The notes: generated by a model from the sequence alone, not told the origin. A DNA stretch of 64,000 bases from Anthopleura xanthogrammica (GCA_964019055.1 OZ025220.1:2727978-2791977), one strand, 5' to 3'; numbered from the stretch's first letter, positions 22,171 through 32,870 are shown. Numbers and translations are program-made.

Positions 22171-22796
22171 TTAGCGTCCTTTGGACGATAGGATTTTGTA
22201 CAATTTTCCTGGTTGGACCTCTTTATAAATTACCCGGACTTGGTCCACATGAAAGTTACAAGACTTAAAAACATTATAAACCTTTTTTCTTTGGTTAAAG
22301 ATGGATGAGTGGTTGCCACTCTCCCCCATGGCCTTCTCATCTTCGCTGTCCACCTATTCAGTGGAGGACAGTTCTTTCTTCCAACTTCCCATATGGTCTT
22401 TACGTCCTCCAGACAGTCCACATTTCTTGGGATATGTAAATTAACCAGCCATTCATGTATGTTTTGGTTGGCGCATCCGTATTGTTCGAATACATTGGCT
22501 GTTTCTTTGTCAAATGGAACAGGTTGTGGAATGGACAATGGTTGTGGAATGGACAATGGTTGTGGCTGTGGAATGGACAATGGTTGTGGCTGTGGTTGTG
22601 GCTGTGGTTGTGGCTGTGGTTGTGGCTGTGGCTGTGGAATGGACAATGGTTGTGGCTGTGGTTGTGGCTGTGGAATGGACAATGGTGATGGTAATGAGTG
22701 TGATGATAAAGATAGTGATGGCAATGATTGTAGATGTAGATGTAGATGTTGTGGGTTTTTGAAACATGCTAATGAAAAGTGATGACCAGTGGGCAA
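22171..22796 (-). CDS. Pro/Gln-repeat protein with GCR1_C-like C-terminus (repeat copy 1)
   Basis: Frame 22796-22230 begins MPTGHHFSLACFKNP, passes through a PQPQPLSIPQ repeat tract and ends in a conserved-looking block: FEQYGCANQNIHEWLVNLHI, then DVKTIWEVGRKNCPPLNRW. The continuation of that block is in another frame (22353-22171: SSIFNQRKKVYNVFKS). Together they resemble the GCR1_C DNA-binding domain (a W-E-x-G segment followed by an R-R-K-x-[VI]-Y segment). An upstream frame (23077-22889) supplies a Ser-rich N-terminus. Repeat copy 2 shows the same frame arrangement. Confidence 0.45.
22510..22690. repeat. GGTTGTGGCTGTGG / GGAATGGACAAT minisatellite
   Basis: Interleaved 6-bp (GGCTGT/GGTTGT) and 18-bp (GGAATGGACAATGGTTGT) units. 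On minus they encode the PQPQ and PLSIPQ repeats; on other frames they give artefactual Cys-Gly, Leu-Trp or Thr-rich frames. Copy 2 of the host repeat has fewer units here. Confidence 0.85.
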
Positions 22797-23194
22797 TTTG
22801 CCAAGCTACATGTTGTGTGTCTGCAAGGTTGGTGTGTTCTGGTAATTTGGGAATATTTGTGCTGAAGTGTTCAAGTTTAGATGAGATGTCATGAAGTGCA
22901 TTGAGAATGCCATGTTGTGTTGAAGATGAAGGTGAAGATAATGAAGGCAGGATTGGCAGGTGGCATGGAGCATGTGCTTGCTGTGGGAAAAAAAATGGAA
23001 TTCATGGAATGATAATTATTGTTGGTGATGGATGAGACGGTTAATGGTTCAGATGACGTGATGCTTGACTTCAGCAATATCTTGCCTTGCTGCCATTTTC
23101 TTTAGGTATGGAAGGAAGATACAGTCCTAGGTAAAATTGAGAAATGGATTTAAAATAGCAATGCTAGTGCTTCTTTAAATTTAGTACAAATTAA

Positions 23195-24296
23195 TACTCA
23201 CCTCCTTCTCGTCATCATCACGAGTATCATGAGTATCCTTCAATTAATAAGAAAATAATCAGCATTGAATTGTTGAACCAAATACAATACCGAGTAATAG
23301 CCTTCAGCCATGTATCGATTATTTATAATCCATGCTAAGGATTTATTTAGATGGAAAGTATATATTTTTAGAGATGATTTAAAAATTTCATTACAATACC
23401 TAGGATGTGTTACTGATGATGAACATGCACTTCATAGCAAATAATATTCAGTGGTTTCAACTATACTGAGTAACTATTTCAATATGAAATAATTTGCAAA
23501 TCAATTGATTTTTGTAAATTGCTGAATAACAAATATTTATAAATTCGAAGCAGTGCATGTTCATGTATGATGAACACATTCTCGGAGTTGTAGATGAAAG
23601 GTCCCCTATGGCTAACTTGTGGATTTTATTGTTAATCATTCCTGGCGTTCTAAGGCATAACTATATCTATATTGTGTTACCATGTTGTGTTACAACATCA
23701 TTGTATTAAAGTAGAATGCAAGGTCATGTCGAAGTAACAATCTGTCATTCAGAATAAGAAATGCAAGTTGTTGAAAGCAACAGAGTACATATCTTGACAA
23801 GCCATCAATTATTATTGAGTTGGATTGAAATTCATTTTCAAAAGCAAACACAAATTTCTTCAGTTCATGTGGCTGCAATCCATGAGTTGAAAAAACATCC
23901 TTAAGAACATGACTTATAGAGTGCAAATAATATAACCGTGAAATAGTTAGCTAGCTAACTAATGACTAATTATGTCCTAAGTTCTGCCTAAATTTGATTA
24001 GTGGAGAAATAAGCGAGCCGTGACGGGTCTTTCACGTGCAAGCATGTTTTATTAGTCAAATGGTCACCGCTACGCTGCGGTTTTGTAATGCGGAATAAAA
24101 AAAACAACCGTGATAATTTGAACAAAATTTTATTCCACATTAATCTATCAGTATTACAATTCAAATAATCTGGCACAAGAAAGGATGAAAAAATTGCCGT
24201 TTCTTGGTCTGCAATAATTAATTCAGTAAAGCTTTTGTTTTCAGTCATTGCCTCTTTTGTTATTATATAGCCAGTTCGTTAGATTGAAGCCTCAGC
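23195..24296. other. No supported gene
   Basis: A possible minus-strand mini-exon at about 23204-23240 encodes an acidic DTHDTRDDDEKE followed by donor GTGAGT, directly beside the repeat edge. Otherwise no coding signal. Confidence 0.4.
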
Positions 24297-24890
24297 TTAA
24301 AGACGACGATTGGTTTTCTTCAACAGCTGTCCACAGTGGGGACAAAAACAGAATTTGCACTCGACCAGCGTTACACACGAAGGACAAATACGTTCATCAC
24401 CTTTTTGTGACAGCGCTGATGAGAATCTTATCCCAGAACCATTATTTTGTGTTGAAGTAGAAGTGGACGTAGCAGGTGCCTGTCGTTTTCTCGCTCTGGA
24501 ATGGAACGAAATAACGTTGCCACTGGACATGGTGGTGCTCTCTTGCTTTTGTACGTTGTCTATGATAGCGTTTAGTTGTTGCGTTGTAATGGTGGTTTGT
24601 GCTGAAACAGTGGCGATGGCCAACTCTTCCTTCTCGAACGTATCACTTCTCTCTTCGTCGTCACCCACCGTCTTTGTTATGACTTCGTTTACATCTCCCT
24701 TCTCGTGTATGAGTAACGCAGCCAGTGTAGCCTTTGCAATCCCAGGAAATGCACCACAAAGATGGTCAAGCTTATCAGTCTCAAGGACGTATGGTTCGGA
24801 TTGGATCGGAGGTAGGTCGGGCATTTGTAGCAGTGGCTCCCGGTTGTTGTTGGCTTGGCGCTGTGATGGGCTAACCCCTGACTGATGCAT
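24297..24890 (-). CDS. CUE-like plus zinc-ribbon protein, 5' side abutting a LINE
   Basis: 197 aa. Residues about 38-75 (KLDHLCGAFPGIAKATLAAL through HEKGDVNEVITKTV) fit a CUE or DMA-type three-helix fold, with the FP motif and a GDV turn; CUE domains bind ubiquitin. The C-terminus has CPSC and CPHC pairs (a zinc ribbon). The middle is Ser/Thr/Gln-rich. The ATG at 24890 lies about five bases from the (AAT)n tail of the LINE, so upstream coding sequence may have been displaced. Being close to a DM gene beyond the LINE, it could be the separated second half of a DMRT-like gene, but that is speculative. Confidence 0.5.
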   Translation of the reverse strand: MHQSGVSPSQRQANNNREPLLQMPDLPPIQSEPYVLETDKLDHLCGAFPGIAKATLAALLIHEKGDVNEVITKTVGDDEERSDTFEKEELAIATVSAQTTITTQQLNAIIDNVQKQESTTMSSGNVISFHSRARKRQAPATSTSTSTQNNGSGIRFSSALSQKGDERICPSCVTLVECKFCFCPHCGQLLKKTNRRL

Positions 24891-24895
24891 TTGTA

Positions 24896-24921
24896 ATAAT
24901 AATAATAATAATAATAATAAT
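24896..24921. repeat. (AAT)n tail of the LINE
   Basis: About eight AAT units at the 3' terminus of the minus-strand LINE, as expected for CR1/L2-type tails. Confidence 0.85.
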
Positions 24922-25065
24922 TATCATTTATATAGCGCCGATATCCTTGAGCTCATCAGCGCTTTACACTTCCGAAATCAAAAAAGACAAAATATCAAAA
25001 AAATTAAAAACATGAAAAACACAATTACATTTTATTCATTTACTTTTTTGTATATATATCATATA

Positions 25066-25142
25066 TATTTTATTAATTCATACATTACTTGAAGTAAAAA
25101 TACACAAATTATAATAACTATATAAATTAAAACATTTCAATT

Positions 25143-25177
<35 letters not shown>

Positions 25178-25254
25178 TTTATTAATTCATACATTACTTG
25201 AAGTAAAAATACACATAAATTATAATAACTATATAAATTAAAACATTTCAATTT
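25066..25254. repeat. Duplicated ~78-bp block around (TA)n in LINE 3' UTR
   Basis: The block starting TATTTTATTAATTCATACAT occurs at about 25066-25144 and again at 25175-25254, separated by a TA-rich spacer. Confidence 0.7.
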
Positions 25255-25296
25255 TTAAGAATATGCTGTATTAAAAAGGTGAGTTTTTAAATGTTT

Positions 25297-26731
25297 TTAA
25301 AAAATATCTATAGAAGAAATTTTTCTAATATCCTCTGGAAGGGAATTCCATAAATTCCGAGCAGCGACTGAAAAGGATCTTTTACCATATGTTTTGAGAT
25401 TAAAGGTATACTTTTGCAAGAGGTTAGAGGAAGAAGATCTCAGAGAACGAGCAGGAATGTAAGAATTTAAAAGGTTAGATAGATAGGAAGGAGCCTGTCC
25501 ATGCAGAGATTTAAAAGTAATAATAAGAATTTTATACTGAATCCATTGCTCCACAGGTAACCAATGAAGAGATTTAAGAATAGATGTAATGTGCTCCTGC
25601 TTTCGAGAGTAAGTGACAAGTCTTGCTGCAGCATTTTGTACCAGTTGAAGCTTTCGAATAGAATTTAGGGGAAGGCCATACAACAAAGAATTACAAAAAT
25701 CAAGCTTTGAAGAAACGAACGCATGAACTAGGGTTTTGCAAGCAGCAAGACTAAGGGATTTACGAATTTTCCAGATATTATGTAAGTGAAAAAAGCATGA
25801 TTTACAAACAGATGTTATATGAGAATCAAGAGATAGATTCGAATCAAAAATTACACCAATGTTACGAACAGAGGAAGAAGGAACAACATCAAAGCCAGAT
25901 ATATTAAGAGAATCAACACAGGGGGAAGCATGATGAGTAGCTGAAAGAACAGCTATTTCGGTCTTGTCACCATTAAGTTTTAACTTATTATCATGCATCC
26001 ATTTGTCAATCTCTCTAGTACATACTTCAACCTTAAGTTTAGCAATTGCCACTTCCTCATTTGAAGATTCAGAAAAAGAAATGTAAAGCTGAGTATCATC
26101 AGCATACAAATGAAAGTCTACACCGTGAGAAAGGATAATATCTACTAAAGGAGAACTGTACAGAAGAAATAAGATTGGTCCCAGAACTGACCCTTGAGGA
26201 ACACCACAATCAAATGAGCGAAGTGAAGACTTGCCCCCTTCAACAGAAACAAAAAAGGTTCTACTTTCTAGATATGACTGAAACCATTTCAGTGCTGAGC
26301 CTCCAATCCAAAAAACAGTTTTAAGTCTATTTAACAGGATTCCATGATTTACAGTATCGAAGGCTGCTGACAGGTCAAGTAAGATAAGAAAGACAGCTCT
26401 GTTTTCATCAATAGAACGCAGTATATCATTATGAACTTTAATGAGAGCTGTTTCAACACTGGTATTTCTTGTATGCAGATTGCAAAGGTTGATAAAGATC
26501 ATTATTCTCAAGGTGCTCAACCAATTGCAGAGCAACCACTTTTTCAATGGCCTTACTGAGAAACTTTAAGTTTGAAATAGGACGAAAGCTAGTGAATTCA
26601 TCAGTAGGCATGCTCTGTTTTTTGAGAAGTGGCTTTATAACAGATGACTTAAAAGTAGCAGGAAATTCACCAGTTTCCAAAGAGAGATTAACAACTTTCG
26701 TAATAACTGGAAGCAAACAATTAATGGACAT
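25297..26731 (-). pseudogene. LINE reverse transcriptase
   Basis: Two overlapping frames. The conserved blocks FRPISNLKFLSKAIEKVV, FLILLDLSAAFDTVNH, GVPQGSVLGPILFLLY and DFHLYADDTQLYIS are all there, including the catalytic YADD, then the thumb and the usual C-terminal VAARNLWNSLPEDIR. One frameshift near 26500 separates fingers from palm. Confidence 0.9.
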
Positions 26732-26733
26732 TT

Positions 26734-28005
26734 TTAAGACCTTAGCAGGGACTGGATCGAGCTCCCAAGATTTACATGCAATATGATTATCTTCAAAAGG
26801 GTTTCAGGTGACACTTTAGCAAAAGACATAAGACAAGTGTTTACATTCATTGGTTTATCTTTAGTAGCACAACAAGGATCAGTTTGAAAGCCGTTCTGAA
26901 TGCTACTAATCTTGTCAATAAAAAAGTCAGCAAAAGAACTAGCAAGTTGATTTGAAGAAGGAGCAGGAGGATAGCTCAATTCAGCATTCTTAAAAGTCAT
27001 TTTTTCAAATGAAGAAAATAGAACCTTTTGGTCAGACTGGTGCTCATTTATCAGGTTAGAAAAGTAATTAGATTTAGATGATTTAATTAGATTCCTAACA
27101 GTATTGCGTTGAGCAACAAAAAGATCCCTATCCACTGTGAGACGAGTAATGCGCCATCTTTTCTCTAAGTTTCTTCTCTTCTTAATCTCAGCCTTAATCT
27201 CAGGTGAGTACCAGGAGAGAAAGGACGAAGAGTGACAATACGTTCCTTCAGTGGAGCATGAGAATCAAGAATAGAGGATAGCTGTGAATCATACTGATCA
27301 ACAAGGCAGTTAAGATCATTAGATTGGGATTTCACAAGGGAAGAACTGGAGAGATCATTCAAAAAAGTTTCGTAGATGATGCCCTTTAGATTTCGGCATC
27401 TAGAAATAATTTTCTCAAAAGGTTTCTTTATTTGAAGAGTGCCGAAGACAGCACGATGGTCAGAGATTGCAGGATCAGAGACCAACACGTTTGAAAGGAT
27501 TGTATCACTAGCCTTAGTTATCATAAGGTCAAGTATTCGTTTATTTTGATATGTAGGTTGGTTTACGTGTTGAATTAAGTTGAATACTTCAAGAAGATTC
27601 AAAAATTTAGCAGCATCAGAATTAGAGGAGTCTCTAACATGAAAATTGAAATCTCCAACCAATAAGACAGAAGAAGAAAGAGTAGAAAAACTCCAGAAAA
27701 ATAGAAAACTCCTCAAGAAACAAACTAGTGGAAAGTTTATTCCTCCCTGAAGATGGAGGTCTATAAATTACAAAAATAGAAATACTAGGAGAAGAGTTAA
27801 CTGACATGCCCATGATTTCAAAAGACTTGAATTTATCAAGTGAAATTTGCCCAAGTTTTAATGATTTCTTATAAAGCAAACCAACTCCTCCACCTCTACC
27901 AGCTCTAGCAACATGTTTAAAAAGATAACCTTTAGGAGTAACTTCATTTATGATTAATTGATTATTAACACTTTTACACTTTAACCACGTTTCGGTTAAG
28001 CACAA
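26734..28005 (-). pseudogene. LINE AP endonuclease and linker
   Basis: Three overlapping frames. MCLTETWLK, GGVGLLYKKSL and ISIFVIYRPP, then VLLVGDFNFHV and AISDHRAVFGTL, are the endonuclease signature blocks, with the catalytic SDH retained. The linker to reverse transcriptase (27135-26734) follows. Frameshifts lie near 27650 and 27150. Confidence 0.85.
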
Positions 28006-28579
28006 AATATCAACATCATTATCAATTGTAAAATCATGTATATAGGAGGGTATATATGTCGAACACCAGCACGAGTTCGCCGAGTATTCAAAATGCCCAG
28101 AATTTTTAGAGTGTTGAAGACATCAGGTGAGATTGGAGATCTAGATTTCAGCCGAAGAAGTTGAATTCTTGAATAATTGAACGAAGTTGTTGTTGTCGGT
28201 ATTGTTGAAGCCGAATTTGAATATGGCGGTAAAACAGTATGTCGAACGAAGAATTCAGCAGAAGGAAGCAGGTAAACTTCGACGAAACCATGCTTGGCGA
28301 CTGAAGATAGAAAGGGCAAACCATAAGGAGCTAAAAGAGGATGAAGATCATGGTTAAAAGGACGTAAGATGCCAGGAAGGAATCCAGTAATCGCTTGAAT
28401 GCCTCGCCAAGGCAAAAAAATATCGAATATTATGCGAAAACATAGCAGATTTTCTCACAGAAACATGAAGAAGATCCTTCAGAGTCCCTACGTTAAAGGA
28501 GATTTCTCCAGAGAAGGTAAAATAACAGTAAAAACTCAAAAAATATACGGAGCTAAGAATCATGCAGCCGTCACAGGCG

Positions 28580-29093
28580 CTAATATGCTAATTGTAATGC
28601 CGTTTTCATGACGTGAAGTGGGTTCATCTCAGGAGCTGCTACACTGATGTCTTTGGAGAATGCATTCACGCTAGTGTATAGCTCTTTGTGTTTTTCGAGT
28701 TGTTTTTTCCTTTTTTCTGTAAAGGGAAACAAAAAACAATTGGTTATTCTTGCATTAAAATAAAGAAGAAATGAACTTATTGAAGAGATATAGAAGAAAT
28801 ATTGGCTTACCAATTTTTTTCTCTGCGACACTCATATTCTTGGCAACGACTTTCGATGCCAAATCTACCTCTGCAACGTTTAAGACTAACTGCGTAGTGG
28901 AACATGCGGTCGGAAGCACGCTAGTTCCTGAGGGTCGATTTGCTGTCTTTTTCTCATCTTTAAACTTGTCATGAGCTTCACAGCCTTCACATGCGCATTG
29001 TCTATAAGGACAGTTATATTTGTGGTTCTTTACGGCCACTAACTTTCCGTGTAAACGGCATTTAACACAAGTTCTCTGCGTTTTGTCTTCCAT
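28580..29093 (-). CDS. Compact DM-domain protein (two exons, 139 aa)
   Basis: Exon 1 runs 29093-28811 (ATG 29093, donor GTAAGC) and exon 2 runs 28716-28580 (acceptor TTACAG, stop TAG). The protein starts MEDKTQRTCVKCRLHGKLVA. Its Cys/His spacing is C9, C12, H15, H24, C28, C33, C35, C38, which equals the two-site zinc pattern of the Doublesex DM domain exactly (C-x2-C-x2-H-x8-H-x3-C-x4-C-x-C-x2-C). DM proteins bind DNA in the minor groove and act in sex and developmental regulation. After the domain come a Ser/Thr linker and a short Lys-rich helix. There is no DMA domain in these exons. It is divergent from the transposase at 29479, with 385 bp between starts. Confidence 0.85.
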
Positions 29094-29151
29094 GTTTAGA
29101 CCTATTGACGAACACCAAAAACGCCAAAAACACGGTTTATTGCTTTGCATT

Positions 29152-29175
29152 CATATGCACGTGCACGTGCATATG
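29152..29175. promoter_or_regulatory. 24-bp perfect palindrome with two E-boxes between divergent genes
   Basis: The half-site CATATGCACGTG is followed immediately by its reverse complement. It carries two CACGTG E-boxes and two CATATG E-boxes and lies between the DM gene start (29093) and the transposase start (29479). A role in a shared promoter is inferred from position. Confidence 0.6.
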
Positions 29176-29478
29176 CGATGGAGTGTTAGGAGAAATGGTT
29201 GGAGATCGAATGGAAAAAGTTATCTTCTTGTTATCTCAATGTTTTGTGGGCCCCTTATGTTTTATCAACACTAAATTTTAAAATAGTTCTGACTTGCGGC
29301 ATGTTAGGAAGTTTAAATTTACCGCGGCTCGGTAACAATTAGCCTGATTTTCAGACGATGTGATACACCTCATTTGATATGCATCATTAGTCAAGAAATC
29401 AGTTGTGCGTGTCAAAATCAAACTTGAACATCAAAAACTCAGTGTATAACTTGGACATTAACGGAGGATTGTGACTTC

Positions 29479-30486
29479 ATGTGGAGACAAAACGCAAAAG
29501 GCGGTGCCTACTGCAGTGGTCATGCGTACCCTCCTCAAAAGAGGGTAGAGATTTTGCTCGAATATGTAAACTGTCAATCTATTGCAGTCACTGCTCGGAG
29601 GTGTAAAGTGTCGTACAACTGCGTTACTAAGCTAGTGGATCTGTTCCAGCAAAAGGCTACGCTTACAGCCCAAACTGAAGGCAACACAAGGCCTAAATCC
29701 ATACCATGGTACATCGAAACGTATATTCAAGCTATTGTCATCATATATCCAACAATATACATAAAAGAGATTCAAGATATGGTAGCCGGAGACTTCAACC
29801 TCGCACCGAATCTCATCCCCTTGTGCTCCTTCATTTCAAAACTTCTATCGAGGCTTAATATAATGAGAAAAAGAAGTACCATGGTTGCTGTCGAAAGGTT
29901 TTCTCCTTACATCCAGCAAAGACGCCAAGATTTCTTCGCCTGGCGCAGAACTGTCGACCCACGAATGGTGTACTTTTTCGATGAAACGTCCTTTTCCCCT
30001 GATACCGATTATCGCCAAATGGGAAGGACTGATTGTGGTTTTCCCTTACCTAGCTACAGGCGCAAAGGACTAGAGAGATCGACTCACTCAGCTCTCGGAG
30101 TTGTTGGTTACGTAGAGGGAGTTTTGATGGTCGTACCGATCGAAGGTAATTTTAACACTGATTTAGTTAATGATGTGATAGCAAGGCAAATTTTACCTCT
30201 CCTTCCCCGCCACTGCTTCCTGGTTGCAGACAATGCTAGCATGCATAACGATGTAAATTTGGCCAACATCTTAGCTCCCAGAGGCATTACATTAGTAAAA
30301 CTGCCGGCTTACAGTTATGACCTCAATCCAATAGAAATGGTGTTTGGACTTGCGAAAGCAAATTCTTGTAAGACACCTGGAATGCTCGCTGATAACATGT
30401 TTGTTGGAATAATTGATGCATTCCATGCAATTTCAAGAGAACAGGTTCGACGGTTTTATGGCAGATCCTGGAAAATTTTTGTTTAA
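29479..30486 (+). CDS. IS630/Tc1-mariner-like transposase, intact 335 aa
   Basis: The N-terminal helix-turn-helix region (PPQKRVEILLEYVNCQSIAV, ARRCKVSYNCVTKLV) is followed by the DDE_3 catalytic core: VYFFDETSF with Asp168, FLVADNASMHND with the second Asp, and PAYSYDLNPIEMVF with the final Glu. The frame is uninterrupted and all three catalytic residues are present. No flanking inverted repeats were found by eye. It could therefore be a domesticated single gene or an element whose ends I missed. Confidence 0.8.
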   Translation: MWRQNAKGGAYCSGHAYPPQKRVEILLEYVNCQSIAVTARRCKVSYNCVTKLVDLFQQKATLTAQTEGNTRPKSIPWYIETYIQAIVIIYPTIYIKEIQDMVAGDFNLAPNLIPLCSFISKLLSRLNIMRKRSTMVAVERFSPYIQQRRQDFFAWRRTVDPRMVYFFDETSFSPDTDYRQMGRTDCGFPLPSYRRKGLERSTHSALGVVGYVEGVLMVVPIEGNFNTDLVNDVIARQILPLLPRHCFLVADNASMHNDVNLANILAPRGITLVKLPAYSYDLNPIEMVFGLAKANSCKTPGMLADNMFVGIIDAFHAISREQVRRFYGRSWKIFV

Positions 30487-30864
30487 TTGTGTAGAAAATT
30501 TCGAAGGATGCAATCATGCAGTTAATATTTTATCAATTAATAAATAATATTTTAAGCGAGGCCGTGGTAGCGGAAAGTCTTTTGTTGATCGATTTTTGTA
30601 ACCTAGAGAATCCGTGTAACCATGACATTTCTAAGTCATATATTTTAGCATTTATACATGTAAATTTATATAATATCATAGACTTATCAGATAATTTATA
30701 GTAGCATTGTTATATATAAAACGACCTCTAGATATAGACCAAACTTTTGTAATATTTATACTTAAGTTTGATAGAGCATTTTCGTTTTCAAATAAAGCCA
30801 TTATTATTATTATAAGTCTTGACCAGTTAAAGCTCAATAAATAATTAACGTTCCCACTTATTGA
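30487..30864. other. 3' flank of transposase; no gene
   Basis: AT-rich sequence without coding signal or detectable terminal repeat. Confidence 0.5.
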
Positions 30865-31135
30865 TTTAATTTTTAGCTGCATGTTGGAACATTAAAATGG
30901 ATATATAGCAAACAATTTCATTTGCGTGCTGTGTTGTTAATTCGAATTCACTGTGTTTGTGTCTTGATTTTAATTTTAACTGCGTCTTGTGTCTTGATTT
31001 AATTTTTAGCTACATGTTGGAACATTAAAATGGATAGCAAACAATTTCATTTGTGTGCTGTGTTGTTAATTCGAATTCACTGTGTTTGTGTCTTGATTTT
31101 AATTTTAGATGCGTCTTGTGTCTTGATTTTTAGCT
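30865..31135. repeat. 133-bp tandem duplication
   Basis: The unit beginning TTTTAGCTGCATGTTGGAAC at 30871 recurs at 31004 (TTTTAGCTACATGTTGG), a period of 133 bp, with a partial third start near 31110. Each unit has the submotif GTGTCTTGATTTTAATTTTA. Confidence 0.8.
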
Positions 31136-32095
31136 TAAAAGAAATAAAAGTGTTAGCAAATACTAGTTCATTTGCGTATTTATTTTAGTTATAGTTGTAT
31201 CTGCGTCTTGATTTATTGACCTGTGTCTTCATTTTTAACTCATTAAACGTCAGAAACACATTCTTTTGTGCACTGAGTCGTTGATCTAGAAAAAGCCCGT
31301 GCTCCTGTCATGCCTCACTGATTTCCTATGTCTTGCCTAACTAAGCACTAACTATCTCCTATTTCTTGCTATCTCTTTCACGGTTATATTATTTGCACTC
31401 TAGCTGATTGCAAATGATTTATTTTTATTTTCTAGTGCATCATATCTTCAAGAATGTTTATACCATGTTACAAAGGCACAAATGCTTGTTTTATATGGCT
31501 TTTATACAATATTTTTCCGAAAATTTGTGTAGATTGTGTCTCTCATTCAATTAAATGGGCTACATTTATTGTTGTTAAAGCACATACTTTGTGTATAATT
31601 TTTGACAGGGTTTCAAATTTAGCAAATCAAATGCCAATTACAAGCAATCATGCCAGCTACTGGCAATCAAAACCTGTGACAAGCATTTGAATTACTACAG
31701 TATTCTTACTTGATCTTCAGAGGAAGATGTAATTTCTGGATCTTCTTCTGGTCCTTCTGGATCTTCAACTGGATCCTGAAATAATGTTGGTTAGTTTCTA
31801 TTTTCTAGAAATATTCTACAAAATAAATGTATCTTAAAAGGGACTTTTTTTTGGTCTGGCTTCAATGACTGGCTATATGAATAAATCCATACTGTATGTG
31901 TTTTCCTATACTCTGTGACACAGAAACGGAAGCGAATCGTGAATAACGGAATTTAACAATTTCCAGAGGGTTTAATGTCAACTGTTGGTCACACTGTTAT
32001 GAGACACACGTTTTTAATCAAGGATTTCAAGGATTATTAGCTAAAGCTAGATCAAACGAAGTAAAAGAATAATAAGCCCAAGCTTAACTGGTTCA
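31136..32095. other. No complete gene; one acidic mini-exon candidate
   Basis: On minus, about 31777-31711 encodes DPVEDPEGPEEDPEITSSS between an ATTTCAG acceptor and a GTAAGA donor. It may belong to the gene at 32421-32870. The rest shows nothing. Confidence 0.35.
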
Positions 32096-32201
32096 GTGGT
32101 AGTCAATAATTTAAATCTAAATTCAAGATCTCAAGGCGAAAGAATCCACATCCACTATATAAATCTTCAAGTTACGAGCAAATACACCAAAGAACACAAA
32201 A
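32096..32201 (+). repeat. Segment X (106 bp), also at 45607-45712
   Basis: Near-identical over the whole length to 45607-45712, from GTGGTAGTCAATAATTTAAA to AGAACACAAAA, in the same orientation. See segment Y for the reversed order. Confidence 0.9.
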
Positions 32202-32420
32202 ACGCTTTAGGTGTAAAACAAAAAAAATGCGTAAGTTCATTCACAATGTCCTGGCACTTTGAAAAAAGAAATGATGCGATTTTACTCACGAACAATGGCT
32301 ATGAGTCCGCCCTTGGATGCGTCCGTGAAACAAATCTTGTAGAGGAATGGGAGATTAAGGTAACCTGTGAAGTTATAAAAAAACATCCTTAAATTCAACT
32401 TTATAAACCATATAAACAGT

Positions 32421-32870
32421 TTATTTAGTATATCTGATAGCCTGCAATGTGCCAACAGATTTCTTACCTAACCGATGAGAGAACATCCCCTCCGTTTCTG
32501 TTGTGGCCTTTCTCTTAGGAGGAGAATGGAAATCTTTCAAATCCAGTTTTCTCTTCGGTGCCTTCTTTGAACTCTTTTTGGGAGTCTTTCTTCTGCTGGT
32601 GTGGGTCATTTCTTCATCGTCTGAGGCTTCCGAATCAGACATTTTGGCATCCCCTTGGACAGGTGGGGTTTCAACAGTATGGTCCTCGTACAGAACTTTA
32701 CGGAACTTTTCCGTGAAATTTTTTCCATTCAACTGATCGGCGAAGTCTTTGCAGAAAGAACTTTGAGTGCTGGGGAGGAAGATGGCAGAAGGGGCTGCAG
32801 CTACGTCAGGAGAAGAAGAAGAGCAGATAAACAGCCACTTTTCAAAGCTTGGTTGCTCAACAAAGCACAT
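32421..32870 (-). CDS. Charged nuclear-type protein, exon or short gene
   Basis: 149-codon frame. The central part is acidic then strongly basic (MSDSEASDDEEMTHTSRRK, then PKKSSKKAPKRKLDLK), with a plausible nuclear localisation signal and no known domain. The N-terminal part includes FCKDFADQLNGKNFTEKFRK. The segment encoding MSDSE through LDLK is duplicated at 45409-45517. Splice context is unclear, so the true boundaries may differ. Confidence 0.4.
   Translation of the reverse strand: MCFVEQPSFEKWLFICSSSSPDVAAAPSAIFLPSTQSSFCKDFADQLNGKNFTEKFRKVLYEDHTVETPPVQGDAKMSDSEASDDEEMTHTSRRKTPKKSSKKAPKRKLDLKDFHSPPKRKATTETEGMFSHRLGKKSVGTLQAIRYTK
32535..32643 (+). repeat. Segment Y (109 bp), also at 45409-45517
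   Basis: Identical, as far as read, to 45409-45517 in the same orientation. It holds coding sequence for the acidic/basic stretch of the minus-strand ORF. Here Y follows X; in the second locus Y precedes X. Confidence 0.9.

Larger units (their letters stand above)
21843..23194. repeat. 1.35-kb dispersed repeat, copy 1
   Basis: Nearly identical to 43454-44796 in the same orientation, from GACTCGATCGAAAGAACG to TTAGTACAAATTAA. The main differences are the number of PQ-encoding units and a few small indels. It contains a palindromic GGACGCAGAATTATGCGTCC and a tandem AT-rich unit ending TTTGGACGATA. No terminal inverted repeat was found. Confidence 0.9.
24896..28530 (-). mobile_element. CR1/L2-like non-LTR retrotransposon (degenerate)
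   Basis: On minus: a proline-rich start with LKSRSPISPDVF and RRTRAGVRH (28415-28050), an AP endonuclease, a reverse transcriptase and a 3' end reading AGCGCTGATGAGCTCAAGG, then GGCGCTATATAAATG and an (ATT)n tail at 24896-24921. The tail style and domain order fit the CR1/L2/Rex group. At least four frame changes break the ORF. The 5' border is approximate and no target duplication was found. Confidence 0.85.

Noticed and set aside
22309..22782. Plus-strand frame rich in Cys-Gly repeats
   Set aside because: It is a translation of the GGTTGTGGCTGTGG minisatellite; every frame there is open because of the repeat.
29479..30486. Terminal inverted repeats for the intact transposase
   Set aside because: I compared both flanks (28.5-29.1 kb, 24.0-24.3 kb and 30.5-30.8 kb) and found only a 10-base direct match (AATCATGCAG), not an inverted pair.
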